A DNA stretch of 64,000 nt. It comes from Cycas panzhihuaensis (lineage: Eukaryota; Cycadophyta). The notes beneath the pieces are model-generated. The model saw only the letters and a program-made list of their open reading frames with translations. It searched no databases and was not told where the DNA came from. The stretch is from NCBI GenBank assembly GCA_023213395.1, contig CM041465.1, positions 116,443,741 to 116,507,740 of the forward strand. The letters run 5' to 3'. The position numbers and the translations under genes are program-made. Shown one piece after another: positions 49,739-63,600 of the stretch. Within the stretch, counting starts at the first letter, position 1, and each line of letters begins with the position of its first letter.

Positions 49739-52409
49739 AAAGCACTTTTCCTATTAAAATCCTTCCATTATATGTTGAATATCTGAAAGTTTTATTAAGG
49801 GATCTAGTACATTTATGTCTTAAGATAATTTTAAGATAACTCTCATCAAATTTCATCCACCTGTTAGTGAGATCTATGCAGTTTTCTCATAATTACTAAT
49901 TTTGCCTACTCAACCCCACAAAGGAACTTGTAAGGGCATTTCGAAAAATAATTTGGTAGATTTTGTAGATAGTGCAGAAGGGAAAGTTAATGTACATGTC
50001 AGAACGTAACTTTTGACATACTGAAGTCTGAATTCTAAGACAGTCGATCTGGAATGTTTTTTGCTTTGGTGCTTTTCTAAGTAAACGTTTTTGTGGCTTT
50101 TCTAAAATCTGACTTCACAAATCTATCAAAAATGACATTCTGAACACTTTTTCCTTCTGTCATAAATTCAGATTTCATCATTGAGGCCTTCATATTTGTA
50201 ATTTCTAAAAATTATCCATTTATCATTATTTGTAAATTTTGTAAAAAAATCACAAAATAGGGCAAATTAGCATGCATATAGATTTAGAAAAATCATCATT
50301 TTAGCGGCAAGTTGATCTACTTTTTAGCCCATTATGGATTTTTGTATTAAAACTTCTAAAATCATATTTGGAAACATTGTACTAAAGCAAGGGAAACCTT
50401 AGATCAGAAGCAACATCAATTCCCCTGCTAAATCTAGCATGCTTTTCTATTTACACACATAGCATAAAGCATCACAAAAGTAGTAACAATAATAAAGCAT
50501 CACAAAGCAGCAACAACAACAAAGCATCATAAAAGCAACAACAACAACAAAGTAAGTATATTTGGCAAGTTTCTATTTCAGTTTTCAGTTATACAGAAAC
50601 ATCTTACACTATTCCTAAAAGGAATCTCATCCGTACGATTTATACCGCCAGTTCTTGACTTATGCATACCGCCTTAGTTGAAATAGACCAAGGTTGGCTG
50701 AAGTCCAAACCCTAAGGGAGGTGTGAGTTTCATAGTAGGTCTGGTCTTAACCGGAATAGTGGTAGAGGCGAAGTTAGTTATACCTCGACCTCGATCGGGG
50801 ATAATCCTCATAACCACCCAGGAAAACTGAAAACCTTAATGCAAGATTAAAATTAAGCCGGTCCAATATCTATCATAGCCGTGGCATATGCAGTATTGTT
50901 TGACTCTTCGGAGGAGGTGTAAAGCTGCTCATTGGTGAACTCGGTGAGGACTGGGAGTACCTGGGCTCTACTATGACTTGGATTTCATCACCAAACGCAA
51001 AGTGTATCATGGTGAAGGCCCTAATCGTATACTAGAAGCCTTTGGCATCGAAACATCACCTACATTTACACATAAGTGAGAGGCTAGTGGCATAACCCAT
51101 CACCACTCTTTGCCATCTCTACATTAGGCCTCATTCTTGCATCATTACTTATATTCATTTTTAGTTAATCATTACTTGCTTCTCATCATAATAATCATTT
51201 CTACATCCTTGCTGCGCTAGGTGTATTAGCCATACGTGTCAGTGGCACATACTTCTATCATCTCTTCTACTTCTTCTTCATCACCATGTCATCTTAATTT
51301 AAGCAAAATGTTAACTGCATATTGAAAGGCAAAGAAAATTAGGATATATGGTACCTTTGGAATTAAAAATGCTACAAAGTATGAAGGCCTTTGGAGAGCC
51401 CACTTGCAGCCTACACCCACCACACTAGCAACGACTACAACATCTGCTTTGAGTGGATCGCTGATAGCTCCTCACGGATGTTGCAGCTAAACTACAATGG
51501 GAGATAGATGATGAAAAGATTCATGCAGGAATTTTGTTGGTCATTGATCATTCCTTGCACAACTTGATAAACGAAGAGGAACATGATACATCCTGGAAGG
51601 TCCTAGAAGTTCTTAGAAAGAACTTTGATACAAAGTCAGATTAAGAATTTGTTCATCTTATTTTGGAAATGAACAAATTAAAAACGCATAAGGGACAAGC
51701 TCATGAGACAATAAATCTCCTTCGACCAATCAAACAGGCAATTGACAAAGACTTTAAGACCCAATGCATCACTTGAGCATTTTTGATTCAGTCATGTTTA
51801 CATGTCCCTGATTATAAAAACTTGCTTGGAAGTCTTTAATCTAGTGGAACATTGAAGACACTCAACTTCGAAGAACTTGGAGAGAAGTTCATAGAATTTA
51901 ACAAGACCTTTGATACAAACTTTGTAGCCTCTGATTCTCTTCCAGATGTAGTCTTTGAGGTAGAAGAAGAAGTTTGCTACACAAAAAATCAAGGTCCCTC
52001 TCATGGCAGAGGAAATAACAGAGCAAGAGGAAGAGGAAGAAATATGGAAAATCATCTATAAAGTCAATCAAACCCTCAATCACAACCTTGATAGTTTCAA
52101 GGCTAAGGGCCACCTCAACAAAGATCAAGATAGTGAGGTCAAACTAGTACTTCTTCAGGGACTGGTGATCAAACTATTATGTATGATCGATGTAATCGTA
52201 AAGGACAATTAGAAAAAGATTGTAGAACTTCCACTTATAAGTTGGCCAAGTTCCAACCAAAACATGGAGCTCACAATGTTGAAGAAACTTGTGAAGAATC
52301 TTTTAGTAGTGCAAGTTTGGTACAAGTACATATTCAAAGAATTGAGGGATCTTCAACATCAAATGCCATTGACCAACCAAAGAGATACTTTGAAGCTCGG
52401 TGTGGATAT
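49732..52409 (+). repeat. Copia C tandem unit U2
   Basis: 2678 bp, highly similar to U1 and U3. It carries local clusters of differences at 50080-50095, 50640-50670, 50765-50815, 50995-51015 and 51455-51480. Confidence 0.93.
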
Positions 52410-52416
52410 ATGATTT
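51286..52416 (+). pseudogene. Copia C gag, copy 2
   Basis: Same structure and the same ancestral stops as copy 1, plus an additional small deletion/substitution near 51460-51480 that shifts the frame in the Ala/Pro-rich part. The zinc knuckle is degenerate at the same residues. It stops at the junction with U3. Confidence 0.82.
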
Positions 52417-55091
52417 AAAGCACTTTTCCTATTAAAATCCTTCCATTATATGTTGAATATCTGAAAGTTTTATTAAGGGATCTAGTACATTTATGTGTTA
52501 AGATAATTTTAAGATAACTCTCATCAAATTTCATCCACCTGTTAGTGAGATCTATGCAGTTTTCTCATAATTACTAATTTTGCCTACTCAACCCCACAAA
52601 GGAACTTGTAAGGGCATTTCGAAAAATAATTTGGTAGATTTTGTAGATAGTGCAGAAGGGAAAGTTAATGTACATGTCAGAACGTAACTTTTGACACATT
52701 GAAGTCTGAATTCTAAGACAGTCGATCTGGAATGCTTTTTGCTTTGGTGCTTTTTCGGGCAGAAACGTTTTTGTGGCTTTTCTAAAATATGACTTCACAA
52801 ATCTATCAAAAATGACATTCTGAACACTTTTTCCTTCTGTCATAAATTCAGATTTCATCATTGAGGCCTTCATATTTGTAATTTCTAAAAATTATCCATT
52901 TATCATTATTTGTAAATTTTGTAAAAAAATCACAAAATAGGGCAAATTAGCATGCATATAGATTTAGAAAAGTCATCATTTTAGCGGCAAGTTGATCTAC
53001 TTTTTAGCCCATTATGGATTTTGTATTAAAACTTCCAAAATCATATTTGAAAACATTGTACTAAAGCGAGGAAACCTTAGATCGAGCAACATCAATTCCC
53101 CTGCTAAATCTAGCATGCTTTTCTATTTACACACATAGCATAAAGCATCACAAAAGTAGTAACAACAATAAAGCATCACAAAGCAGCAACAACAACAAAG
53201 CATCATAAAAGCAACAACAACAACAAAGTAAGTATATTTGGCAAGTTTCTATTTCAGTTTTCAGTTATACAGAAACATCTTACACTATTCCTAAAAGGAA
53301 TCTCATCCGTACGATTTATACCGCCAGTTCTTGACTTATGCGCATACTCGCCTTAGTTGAAATAGACCAAGGTTGGCTGAAGTCCAAACCCTAAGGGAGG
53401 TGTGAGTTTCATAGTAGGTCTGGTCTTAACCGAAATAGTGGTAGAGGGGCAAGTTAGCTATACCTACGGCCTCCAATCAGGGATAATCCTGATAACCACC
53501 CAGGAAAACTGAAAACCTTAATGCAAGATTAAAATTAAGCTGGTCCAATATCTATCATAGCTGTGGCATATGCAGTACTGTTTGACTCTTCGGAGGAGGT
53601 ATAAAGCTGCTCATTGGTGAACTCGGTGAGGACTGGGAGTACCTGGGCTCTACTATGACTTGGATTTCATCACCAAACGCGGTGTATCGTGGTGAAGGCC
53701 CTAATCGTATACTAGAAGCCTTTGGCATCGAAACATCACCTACATTTACACATAAGTGAGAGGCTAGTGGCATAACCCATCACCACTCTTTGCCAACTCT
53801 ACATTAGGCCTCATTCTTGCATCATTACTTATATTCATTTTTAGTTAATCATTACTTGCTTCTCATCATAATAATCATTTCTACATCCTTGCTGCGCTAG
53901 GTGTATTAGCCATATGTGTCAGTGGCACATACTTCTATCATCTCTTCTACTTCTTCTTCATCACCATGTCATCTTAATTTAAGCAAAATGTTAACTGCAT
54001 ATTGAAAGGCAAAGAAAATTAGGATATATGGTACACTGGAATTAAAAATGCTACAAAGTATGAAGGCCTTTGGAGAGCCCACTTGCTGCCTACACCCACC
54101 ACACTAGCAATGACTACAACATCTGCTTTGAGTGGATCTGCCCCAATAGCTCCTATAGATGTTGCAGCTAAACTATAATGGGAGATAGATGATGAAAACA
54201 TTCATGCAGGAATTTTGTTGGTCATTGATCACTCCTTGCACAACTTGATAAACGAAGAGGAACATGATACATCCTGGAAGGTCCTAGAAGTTCTTAGAAA
54301 GAACTTTGATACAAAGTCAGATTAAGAATTTGTTCATCTTATTTTGGAAATGAACAAATTAAAAATGCATAAGGGACAAGCTCATGAGACAATAAATCTC
54401 CTTCGACTAATCAAACAGGCAATTGACAAAGACTTTAAGACCCAATGCATCACTTGAGCATTTTTGATTCAGTCATGTTTACATGTCCCTGATTATAAAA
54501 ACTTGCTTGGAAGTCTTTAATCTAGTAGAACATTGAAGACACTCAACTTCGAAGAACTTGGAGAGAAGTTCATAGAATTTAACAAGACCTTTGATACAAA
54601 CTTTGTAACCTTTGATTCTCTTCCAGATGTAGTCTTTGAGGTAGAAGAAGAAGTTTGCTACAGAAAAAATCAAGGTCCCTCTCGTGGCAGAGGAAATAAT
54701 AGAGCAAGAGGAAGAGGAAGAAATATGGAAAATCGTCTATAAGGTCAATCAAACCCTCAATCACAACCTCGATAGTTTCAAGGCTAAGGGCCACCTCAAC
54801 AAAGAGCAAGATAGTCAGGTCAAACTAGTACTTCTTCAGGGACTGGTGATCAAACTATTATGTATGATCGATGTAACCGTAAAGGACAATTAGAAAAAGA
54901 TTGTAGAACTTCCACTTATAAGTTGGCCAAGTTCCAACCAAAACATGGAGCTCACAATGTTGAAGAAACTTGTGAAGAATCTTTTAGTAGTGCAGGTTTG
55001 GTACAAGTACATATTCAAAGAATTGAGGGATCTTCAACATCAAATGCCATTGACCAACCAAAGAGATACTTTGAAGCTCGGTGTGGATATA
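52410..55091 (+). repeat. Copia C tandem unit U3
   Basis: 2682 bp. Its right end departs from the repeat at GTGTGGATATA and continues into protease, so U3 keeps the original gag-pol junction while U1 keeps the original leader junction. Confidence 0.93.
53966..55091 (+). pseudogene. Copia C gag, copy 3 (continuous with pol)
   Basis: Shares the ancestral stop codons of copies 1 and 2. Its last frame (54860-55369) reads through the degenerate knuckle into the protease, so this copy represents the original gag-pol arrangement. Confidence 0.82.
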
Positions 55092-58000
55092 TCACTTGTG
55101 AATTCCCTTCACTAATGCCAAGCCCTATTGGAATTACCAATAGTATGGCTTCAATCGATGGACAGTGGATTATGGACATAGGAGCAACTCAACATATGAC
55201 ATGGAATCATAGTCTATATCAAACATTTGACTCAAATGTTCATAGAGTTGTTCACATGGCTGATAAATCACAACAACCTATTGAAGGAATTGGCAATATT
55301 CGCCTGAAACTCCTAGGCTTAGAAGATTTTACATTGCTTGATGTCTTATACATACCCAATCTCAAATAAAGCCTACTCTCTTTATCCACATTTGTTTCTT
55401 GCGGATTTGATCTGAGTGTAACCGCAAATGACCAGACTCTTAAGGTCATTCACCCTTTAACTAATCAGGTGGTTTTGACTGGACGTCTCTCTGGTAAACT
55501 CTTTCGACTGAATGGCTCTCCATCTTCTGAAGCCCATTGTGCCCAAAACCCTTGTGCCAATGAAGAATTTACATTTAATTCCATCTTGACCCATCCAACG
55601 TTGTCACCAGAAGCTTTTTTGCATGCTCGTATGGGCCATGTTTACATTGATAGACTTAGAGGTCTTTCTAATACTCTTCCAAACCTTCCAAAGTTTTCCT
55701 CTAAGCCCTTTAAATGCGAAGCTTGTATCATTGCCAAATCTCATCGATAACCCTTTCCCAGAAGTTAGTGGAAATCAAGCCATCCATTATAATTGATACA
55801 CTCTAATTTATGTGGCCCAATGCCCATTCCTTCACTGAAGGGCAAGCTATATTACATCTCTTTCATTGATGATTTCACTCGAAAAGTATGGATAGATTTT
55901 CTACACAAAAAAGATGAAGCATTCCGTATATTCAAGGAATTCAAAGCCCTCACTGAAAAAGAGTCAGGTTATCAACTCAAATGTCTTCGAACTAATAATG
56001 GTGGCGAATATACCTCACATGAGTTTGAAAGCTACCTTCGAGATAATGGCATCAAGTATCAAACAACAGTAGTAGGTACCCCACAGTAAAATGGAGTTGT
56101 CAAGCGCATGAACAGGACAATCATGAATATGGCTCATGCTATGTTAATATATAAAAATATACCTGCCTATCTATGGGCTGAAGCAATCTAGACTATCGTT
56201 TATTATATCAATGTTATTAGCCCATTAAAGGAAGTATGATCACCTAATGAAAACTGGTCAAGACAAGCCCCTATTATTCACTACTTTAGAATTTTTGGCT
56301 CTACATACTATGCCCATATTCTAGATACAGATAGAAATAAACTCCAGCCAAGGGAACTTAAAGGCATATTTGTTGGATACCCTATGGATAAGAAAGGGTA
56401 TAAGGTCTTCATACCTTCACAACGAAAAATCATCATTATCAGAGATGTCATTTTTGCAGAGACAGAGGATCAATTACTTAAATTAGACTTCATAGTACCC
56501 GCATGCTGCTACAATAATGTTATCAAGTATGATGTTTAGATTCCAAATTTGGTGGGGGGGGGGATAGACATAAATTACTCTAAATGTTGGAAGCTGACAA
56601 TAGAGCCTTGGAGGATACAAGTTGTGACTCTGAACCAATGAGTGCACATATAGCACCATCTTTTGAAGATAGCAGAGTTGACAAAGGCAAAGCCATTATA
56701 GAAGAACCATCCTCTCCACCTTCAATTAACAAAGGTAAAACAGTGGTAGAAGGACCATCTTCCTTAGGCACATCAACATCCTTCTCACAAAATAATCATT
56801 TTAATGAACATGATGAGAACCAAGAAGTTAGGGAAATGAGGACATCATTCCCAACTCGAGGATCTCGAGAAGCCCGCCATCTCAATAAGGACATACAACT
56901 AGATGAGGTGGGCAAAAATGGCACTCGAAATGCCCATAGAGCAAGGATGTAGGAATCATTATATACTGAGCTTGAACCAACAGAATTGCATCTTACTCTT
57001 AATGAAGAGCCCTTAACATACCAAGAAGTTGTAAAGCATGCAGCTTAGAGAAACGCCATGAACGAAGAGTACCAATCTCTTATCAAGAATAGTACATGGG
57101 AGCTCATTGATCTACCATTTGGCAGAAAGGTAGTTCAAAATAAATGGGTGTTCAAAAATAAATATAGATCAGATGGCACCCTTGAAAAACACAAGGCGAG
57201 GTTGGTAGCTAAAGGATTTACATAAAGGGAAGGCATCGACTACACTGAAGTCTTTGCACCTACAACCAAGTAGCCTACAATTAGAACTCTTGCGGCCTTG
57301 GTTGCTCAATAGGGTTGAAAAATCTACTAACTCGATATTAAGACTGCATTTCTCAATGGAGATCTTGAAGAAGAAATTTACATGGCTCAGCCAGAAGGAT
57401 ATGAGATCGAAGGTCAAGAGCATAAGATTTGTAGGCTCAGAAAGTCCTTATATGGCCTTAAACAAGCCCCTCACGCTTGGTTTTCCAAGTTGTCTGAAAG
57501 GATGAGGCAACTTGGATATAAGGTTTGTGACTATCAAGATATTGATGCAACATTGTTCATCAAGTGTCATAAAGATAAAGTCACTTATCTCATAATCTTT
57601 GTGGATGACATGCTAGTAACGGGCAATAGTGAACAGGCAATAAGCCAGCTAAAAAAGGACCTTGGCAAAATGTTTGAATTGTCTGACCTTAGTTTGATGA
57701 AATATTACTTGGAAATTGAAGTAACACAAATGAATGAAAAAATTTTCCTCTCCCAAGAAAAATACATTAATGATCTTCTAACCAAGTTTTAGTTAGAAGA
57801 TGCTCGACCAGTGATGTTACCTATGGATCCTAACACTAAACTCTCAACTGAAGGTGACACTAGGGAGGCAGATGCAACACTCTACAGGAAACTTGTAGGT
57901 AGTCTCATCTACACTACCAATACAAGGCCAGATATTCTACACTCTATCAGTATTCTTGCTCGTTATATGACAAATCCTAAGCAGAATCATTGGCGAGCGA

Positions 58001-58505
58001 TGCAGTGTTAAGATACCTTAAGACGACCAACAAATATGGTCTGTTGTATGAACCTAATTCAGACTTCAAGCTTTCTACATACATAGACTTAGACTTTGCA
58101 GGAGATAAAGATATAGGAAGATCTACATCTGGGTATGTAACATTTCTTAGAACAACACCAATATCATGGAGATCCAGACGATAGAAGATAGTTACAGATT
58201 CAACTACCAAAGTTGAATATATTGCTGCTTCTGAGACTAGTAAAGAGGTGATATGGCTGAGAAAATTATTAGAAACATTAAATATCACCCAAACAAGTCC
58301 TACAAGTCTTCATGTGAATAATCAATTAGTAATCTGCATGGTGAAAAATCCTGTATTTCATGATCATACCAAACACATAAGTACGAAAGTCCACAGGATT
58401 AGGGAACTGTTTCATGATGGCATAATTCAATAAGATTACTGCCCCATAGCAGATCAAGTAGCCAATATCTTCACCAAACAGCTACAAAGGGTGAAGTTTG
58501 AATAG
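55092..58505 (+). pseudogene. Copia C pol: protease, integrase, reverse transcriptase, RNase H
   Basis: Protease: WIMDIGATQHMTW (near 55166-55205; family D-S-G, here D-I-G). Pre-integrase: HARMGHVYIDRL and CEACIIAKSHR (55620-55748). Integrase: IHSNLCGPMPIPS (55795), FIDDFTRKVWIDF (55862), RTNNGGEYTS (55990; catalytic Asp replaced by Asn), NGVVKRMNR (56092; catalytic Glu replaced by Lys). Linker with Ser/Pro/Glu-rich repeats of IEEPSSPPS and VEGPSS (56584-56950). RT: NKWVFKNKYRSDGTLEKHKA, DIKTAFLNGDLEEEIYMAQP (57340), SLYGLKQAPHAWFSKL (57448), FVDDMLVTG near 57598-57625. RNase H after a frameshift near 57990: DLDFAGDKDIGRSTSGYV, VEYIAASETSKEV, NPVFHDHTKHI, ADQVANIFTKQLQRVKFE. Stops throughout. 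Confidence 0.9.
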
Positions 58506-58543
58506 TTATGAAGGTAGATCGACCTTAAGGCCTCTATCTTCGA

Positions 58544-58768
58544 TTGATCAAAGAAGATGGTAACATGATCATCATACTCTATTCTCTTCATGAAAATCCC
58601 TTATGGGCGTGGAAGAATAAGAGTAAGTCTCTGCTCTATCCTCTTTGTGAAAATCCCATGTGGGCACATAAGGATAAGGGTTGTACTTGTTTTGGAAAAT
58701 CAGAACCTGTGAAAACCCAAAAGGGCATAGGGGATGACCAAACAGTATATGGAGACTTAGCAGATTAA
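58544..58768 (+). other. Copia C 3' region with a repeated Glu-Asn-Pro-Trp peptide frame
   Basis: A 74-codon open frame downstream of RNase H contains two tandem units, LHENPLWAWKNKSKSL and LCENPMWAHKDKGCTC, and a looser third (VKTQKGIGDD). The DNA repeat is ~66 bp. Not a known domain to me; it may be a non-coding 3' repeat that happens to be open. Confidence 0.5.
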
Positions 58769-58994
58769 GCTGGACATTTAAGCTACTTGGCTATCAGGCT
58801 ACATCAAAGAGTCACCTTAGCCATTTTGATTTATAAAATGGGCTATAGATCTTAGAAAGTTCGTGGGTTTTTATTTCCTATGAGGGTTTTCCCACAAAAG
58901 TGTCATTTAGAATTTCATTGTAATAATGAGGCTCAAATGAAGACCTCATAGAATAGATTTTCTGAAAATGACCTTCCACCATTAAGGGGGGGAT

Positions 58995-59306
58995 TAAAAG
59001 AGGTTAATGTATTAAGGTCATTTATGTAGATTAATTATGTGACCTTAGGATATATTATTAGCATTAGTCTCTTACTGAAATATACTTTATGTGCATTTAG
59101 ATGTAATTTCAGGTTCATGTCATTAGGCAGGAAAATCCTAACCCTAATGCTCACCCTAAATAATAAAAAGAGAAATCTTAAGGAGGGAGTCATTATTCAT
59201 TCTCACCTCTAAGATTTCTCTCATATCTTGTTTCATCTTTATTTTCATTCTCCATTGCCATTGTGTGCATGTGAGTGATTTATTTCCTAGATCCATCCTT
59301 CCTTCA
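58995..59306 (+). repeat. Copia C 3' LTR
   Basis: 312 bp, starts TAAAAGAGG, ends CCTTCA before TSD GAGTC (59307-59311). Confidence 0.93.
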
Positions 59307-59311
59307 GAGTC

Positions 59312-60130
59312 AATCACATAAGGACTTCCCCATTGTGGGAAATTTAGTAAGCTTTATATGAAGCTGTAAATAATTCACTTAACGCCCATTGTAATGACAC
59401 CATTTGATTTCATTATTTGTCTCCCTTCAAAAGATGAATGTTATTGAAGACTTCTCAAAGAAGTTGTTAATACTCAATCAAAGAAGAAGTACCAATATAT
59501 ATTAGTCATAAATCCTCTGGTAAATGTGTGCTTAAGGATATGGAAATATCTCAATAGGTCGATACTAGAATTCATTCAATTAAGGAGATTAGTGAGCATT
59601 TAACGAAGGATGATTTCTTAATTAATGGATGAGTTGTAGGTGTATGAACTTGGGCAACCTCCACATCTTCTTTTGACTACCATTCTCTATGTGATCAATG
59701 AAATATAGCATAGTGACCACTCGTTGTGATCATCATGGCATTTAGACCTGAGATATGGTGTTAAATTATGATTTCATAGCTTTAGTCAGGAGAATTCCTC
59801 ATTGTATCCTCATTTTATTGCCTTAATTTTTATTCTATAGTTTTCTAAAACCATAGATTACATATTTTAGAATATTTATAAGATATTCCCTTTTTATTTT
59901 TTATTTTTATTTTAAAGTTTTATCTTTTTTATCATTCTTAGCCTATTTTAAGTCATTTTTAACCCCTTTTTAAATCTATTTAAGGCATTTTTAAATTAGT
60001 TTTTAAAGGATTTTTTAGTTTTTGATATATATATTTTTATAAACACATAGAAAAAAGATAATACGTTTTAATCATAAAATATTTAAAAGTTTGAAACACT
60101 TGAAAGATTAAAAAGATGATCTTTTAACTA
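59312..60130. other. Flank of Copia C, nothing recognised
   Basis: Continuation of the target DNA seen at 45278-46320. Short poorly conserved frames on both strands, no domain. AT-rich with poly-T runs near 59890-60040. Confidence 0.35.
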
Positions 60131-60665
60131 AACCACCTATCATTATCAGTCTTGTAAAGAGAATGAGTAAGACCTCTAAAGGTACCAATCTTACACATGT
60201 TATTATACTTCCTCAAAAATTATAGACTATAGGGGAGGTAATAAGTATACTTAAGAACTATGGAGTTTGGAGACTAGGCTAGACCTAGAGAGGGTGAGTG
60301 ACTTGGTTGTAAGTATGCCCTTAGGCAAGGATTTGGTATTTAGGTCATAAATCTAGCATAGGTAAATCAATAGTATTAGGGAGGTAGTAAAGCCTTCAAT
60401 AGTGCCCACATACCTTCAAGTATATAGGGTCCCCAAACTATCACTTGTGAGCATGTATACTATCAGAAAAAACCATCTCAACTACTAGGGACTATTAGGT
60501 AAGGAGATATTGAGACTATTAATACTAGAATAGAAAATCTCTCAAGTAGATAGGACATATACCATTAAATTATTAGGAAATGCTAATTTCTTAGCTTATA
60601 AGAAATAAGTCAAAAACGTTTTGATAATAAACAAACTATGAACTTATATTTTTGGTAAAATTCCC
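60131..60665 (+). other. Copia D leader
   Basis: Resembles the Copia A leader at about 7190-7690 in several ordered blocks (for example GGAGAC.AGGCTAGACC). The 5' LTR of Copia D was not identified; it may be diverged or deleted. Confidence 0.55.
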
Positions 60666-63600
60666 ATGCCTAAAGACATGCAAGATCCTAATGATCTTGA
60701 TATTATAATTCCTATTGGTCCTACTACTTTAGCCTCCTTTAAGGAATTTGATGAAGTTGCCATTTCTTTCCTACACCTATCATGTGAGGATAATGTTGAC
60801 CAAACATTAAGCTTGCTTTTACTTCTACTAAAACTTGGGATATAATCTATGCATTGTACAAGAGGAAGGATAATACTAAATCTATCATGCTCAAAGCATA
60901 GCTCTATTCCATACCATATACAAGATTAATTATAGCTCAATTGAGTCAAATCAAGTCAATCAAGAACTGGTTGAGCATTATGGGACAACCACCTAATGAC
61001 AGTGACTTGATATCTTATATTGTCAATGTATTGCCAATACGATATAATTATCTTATATCTAAGTTGTCTCATGCCAATTATCTTGGCACACTAGATTTTA
61101 ACACCTTTGAAGGTCTTCTACTTTAAGAGGCATGTATTCTAAATAGACTTGGAGATTTAAGTGTCTTCTCTTTAATTCCTATATTTATAACACGATATAG
61201 AGGGAAACAATACTATCCATATCTTAATTAGTAATTTAGTTAAATAAATTTAAATCAACATCCATATTAGTAATATCAACAATGACCTTAATATCCTAAT
61301 TAGATTATTTGTCATTATTATGGTAAACTTGATCATCTTACACCTAATTATAGGAAGAAGAAAGTTAATTTGTAATAATAACAACATCAAAATTACCCTA
61401 CCACTCAAGGTAATCAAAATCATGGATGTGGTAATTATCAAGGACAAATAAGATAGAACTAGACTACCCCTCAGAGTAATCAATGGAATATAAATTATAA
61501 CTAGAGATGAAATCAAAATTAGGGAGGCCATATGCTAATTCACAAAACTTACTTTTTGTTACATCAATAGCACATTATTTTGATAAATCTTGATTGATAA
61601 ATTCTAGAGCCTCTTGTCACATAATAGGCTTTGAAGACCTACTTATAGATACAAGGCTAAAATAATATCAATCAGTAACATTTAATGATGATATTATTTT
61701 AGAGGTTTCCAATATTAACAACGTTCCTATATCTTTGAATAATTTTAGCATTAGAAATCACCTTAATAATGTTTTCTATGTCCCTAACATAACGTGCAAT
61801 TTATTATCAGTAAGCCAGATAAACAAGTAGAACTTTGATATCTTGTTTAGTCACCTTAGAAAATGTTTGATTACTAATTTAAATGATAATTTGATTACCT
61901 CTAGATATAAAGACCAAGGTTTGTATAAACTTAATATAATTTCAAGACCTATGTTCCTACAAAATGATATTGGATATTATAGCAATACAACTTGCACTTC
62001 TTATACTTCTACTTCCACCTCAAATATTGATGAATAACCTAGTTTAAAGGTACTTATTTCCTAAAGACTTCTAAAAGACTAATTGTGGCATTAATACCTT
62101 AGTCATTTGAATATGAACAACATTCACCTGTTATTCAAATTGAATATAGTAGATGGAATACTAAATATTAAGTAAACAAAAAGTATTTATGAGGTGTGTG
62201 TCATGGGAAAATATCATCAGACTCTGTTTAACTTAGATGATAGAGTTTAGTGTGCTAAAGGGCCTTTAGGCCTTATACACTCTTATATTTATGGACCTAT
62301 GTCTCAAGCATCATTCAATGTCTATAACTATTTTATTATATTTATTAATTATTATTACCATAATATATAGGTTTATTTCCTAAAGTAAAAATTAAAGGCA
62401 TTTGAAAAATTTAGAGAATTTAAGTATGGTATTGAATTGGAATGTAAAAATCTAAACCAAATCCTTTACTGTGACAATGGAGGTGAATATACCTCTAAAG
62501 GATTTACCTAGTTTTATAAGGATAATGGAATCAAACAATAATTCTATGCTCCATACACATCCTAGCTAAATGGAATTACTAAGCATATGAATTAGACTTT
62601 TGATAGCAAAGGCAAAGCCATACTTGCCACAAAAAAATGGTACTTCAATTCTAGACTAAAGCCCTTAATATTGTTGCTTATCTCAAAAATCAAAGTCTAA
62701 CCAAGTTTGTTTTAAATATTACACCTAAGGAAGCCCGGTTAAGTAAAAAACCCATGGTCTTAAATTTTTGCACCTTTGGTTGTATAACATATATACTTAT
62801 AGCAAAAGAACAAAGGAAGAAGTTGGATGACAAAAGCAGAAAAAGTATTTTAATTAGCTAATAACCTGCTTGTAAAGTCTATAAACTTTATAATCTTACT
62901 ACTAAAAAAATATATACATCTTAGGATGTTATCTTTTTATAAGAGAATTAGGACTTGACATGACTCAACTCTTATTCTTTGATGAATAACCTATAGTAAC
63001 TCTTGTTCCACCTCTTGTTACATAGAATATTATTATAATTTAATTACTTCTATCATCATCATATACTCTTAGCACTTCATCTATACTCCCTACCTCTACT
63101 TCAAGGTCTACTACAATAATTCCTCAAAAGATATTCAAGAAGAGATCACTTCAAAGTAACTTCCTAAATGGTACTTTCAAACAATCTCTTTTACTCCATC
63201 ACCTCCATAATAATATAAGAGGTAATCTAAGTACATGCCATCCACTAACTTTTCCTTAATGATAACTCTTGAACCTACCACTTTTGGAGAATCAAAAGTG
63301 GAAAGTACCCATGAATGAGGATATGGGCGTCATTTTTCAAAATAATATTTAGGAGGCAATTCAACTACTTGATGGAAAGAAACAAATTGATTACTAATGG
63401 ATTTACAAAATATAATTTTATATAGATGGCTCCATTCAATACTATAAAGTATAATTGGTTGCTAAAGGTTTCAAATAGATTAAGGGCATTGAATATGATG
63501 ATACATTTACCCTTATTACCAACATAACCATTGTAAGGCATGTCTTGCCATTAGTAACTTAATTTAATTAGTCTATCTTCCAAATGGATGTGAAACCTAT

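Larger units (their letters stand above)
46326..59306 (+). mobile_element. Copia C, 13-kb copia element with triplicated leader-gag
   Basis: LTRs of exactly 312 bp each (46326-46637 and 58995-59306; about 19 differences by eye). TSD GAGTC at 46321-46325 and 59307-59311, primer site TGGTATCAGAGC at 46640-46651, purine tract ATTAAGGGGGGGA at 58981-58993. The pol region is present once (55092-58505), but the leader and gag portion occurs three times in tandem (47041-49731, 49732-52409, 52410-55091). This explains the unusual length, since plant copia elements are commonly about 5-6 kb. Confidence 0.93.
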
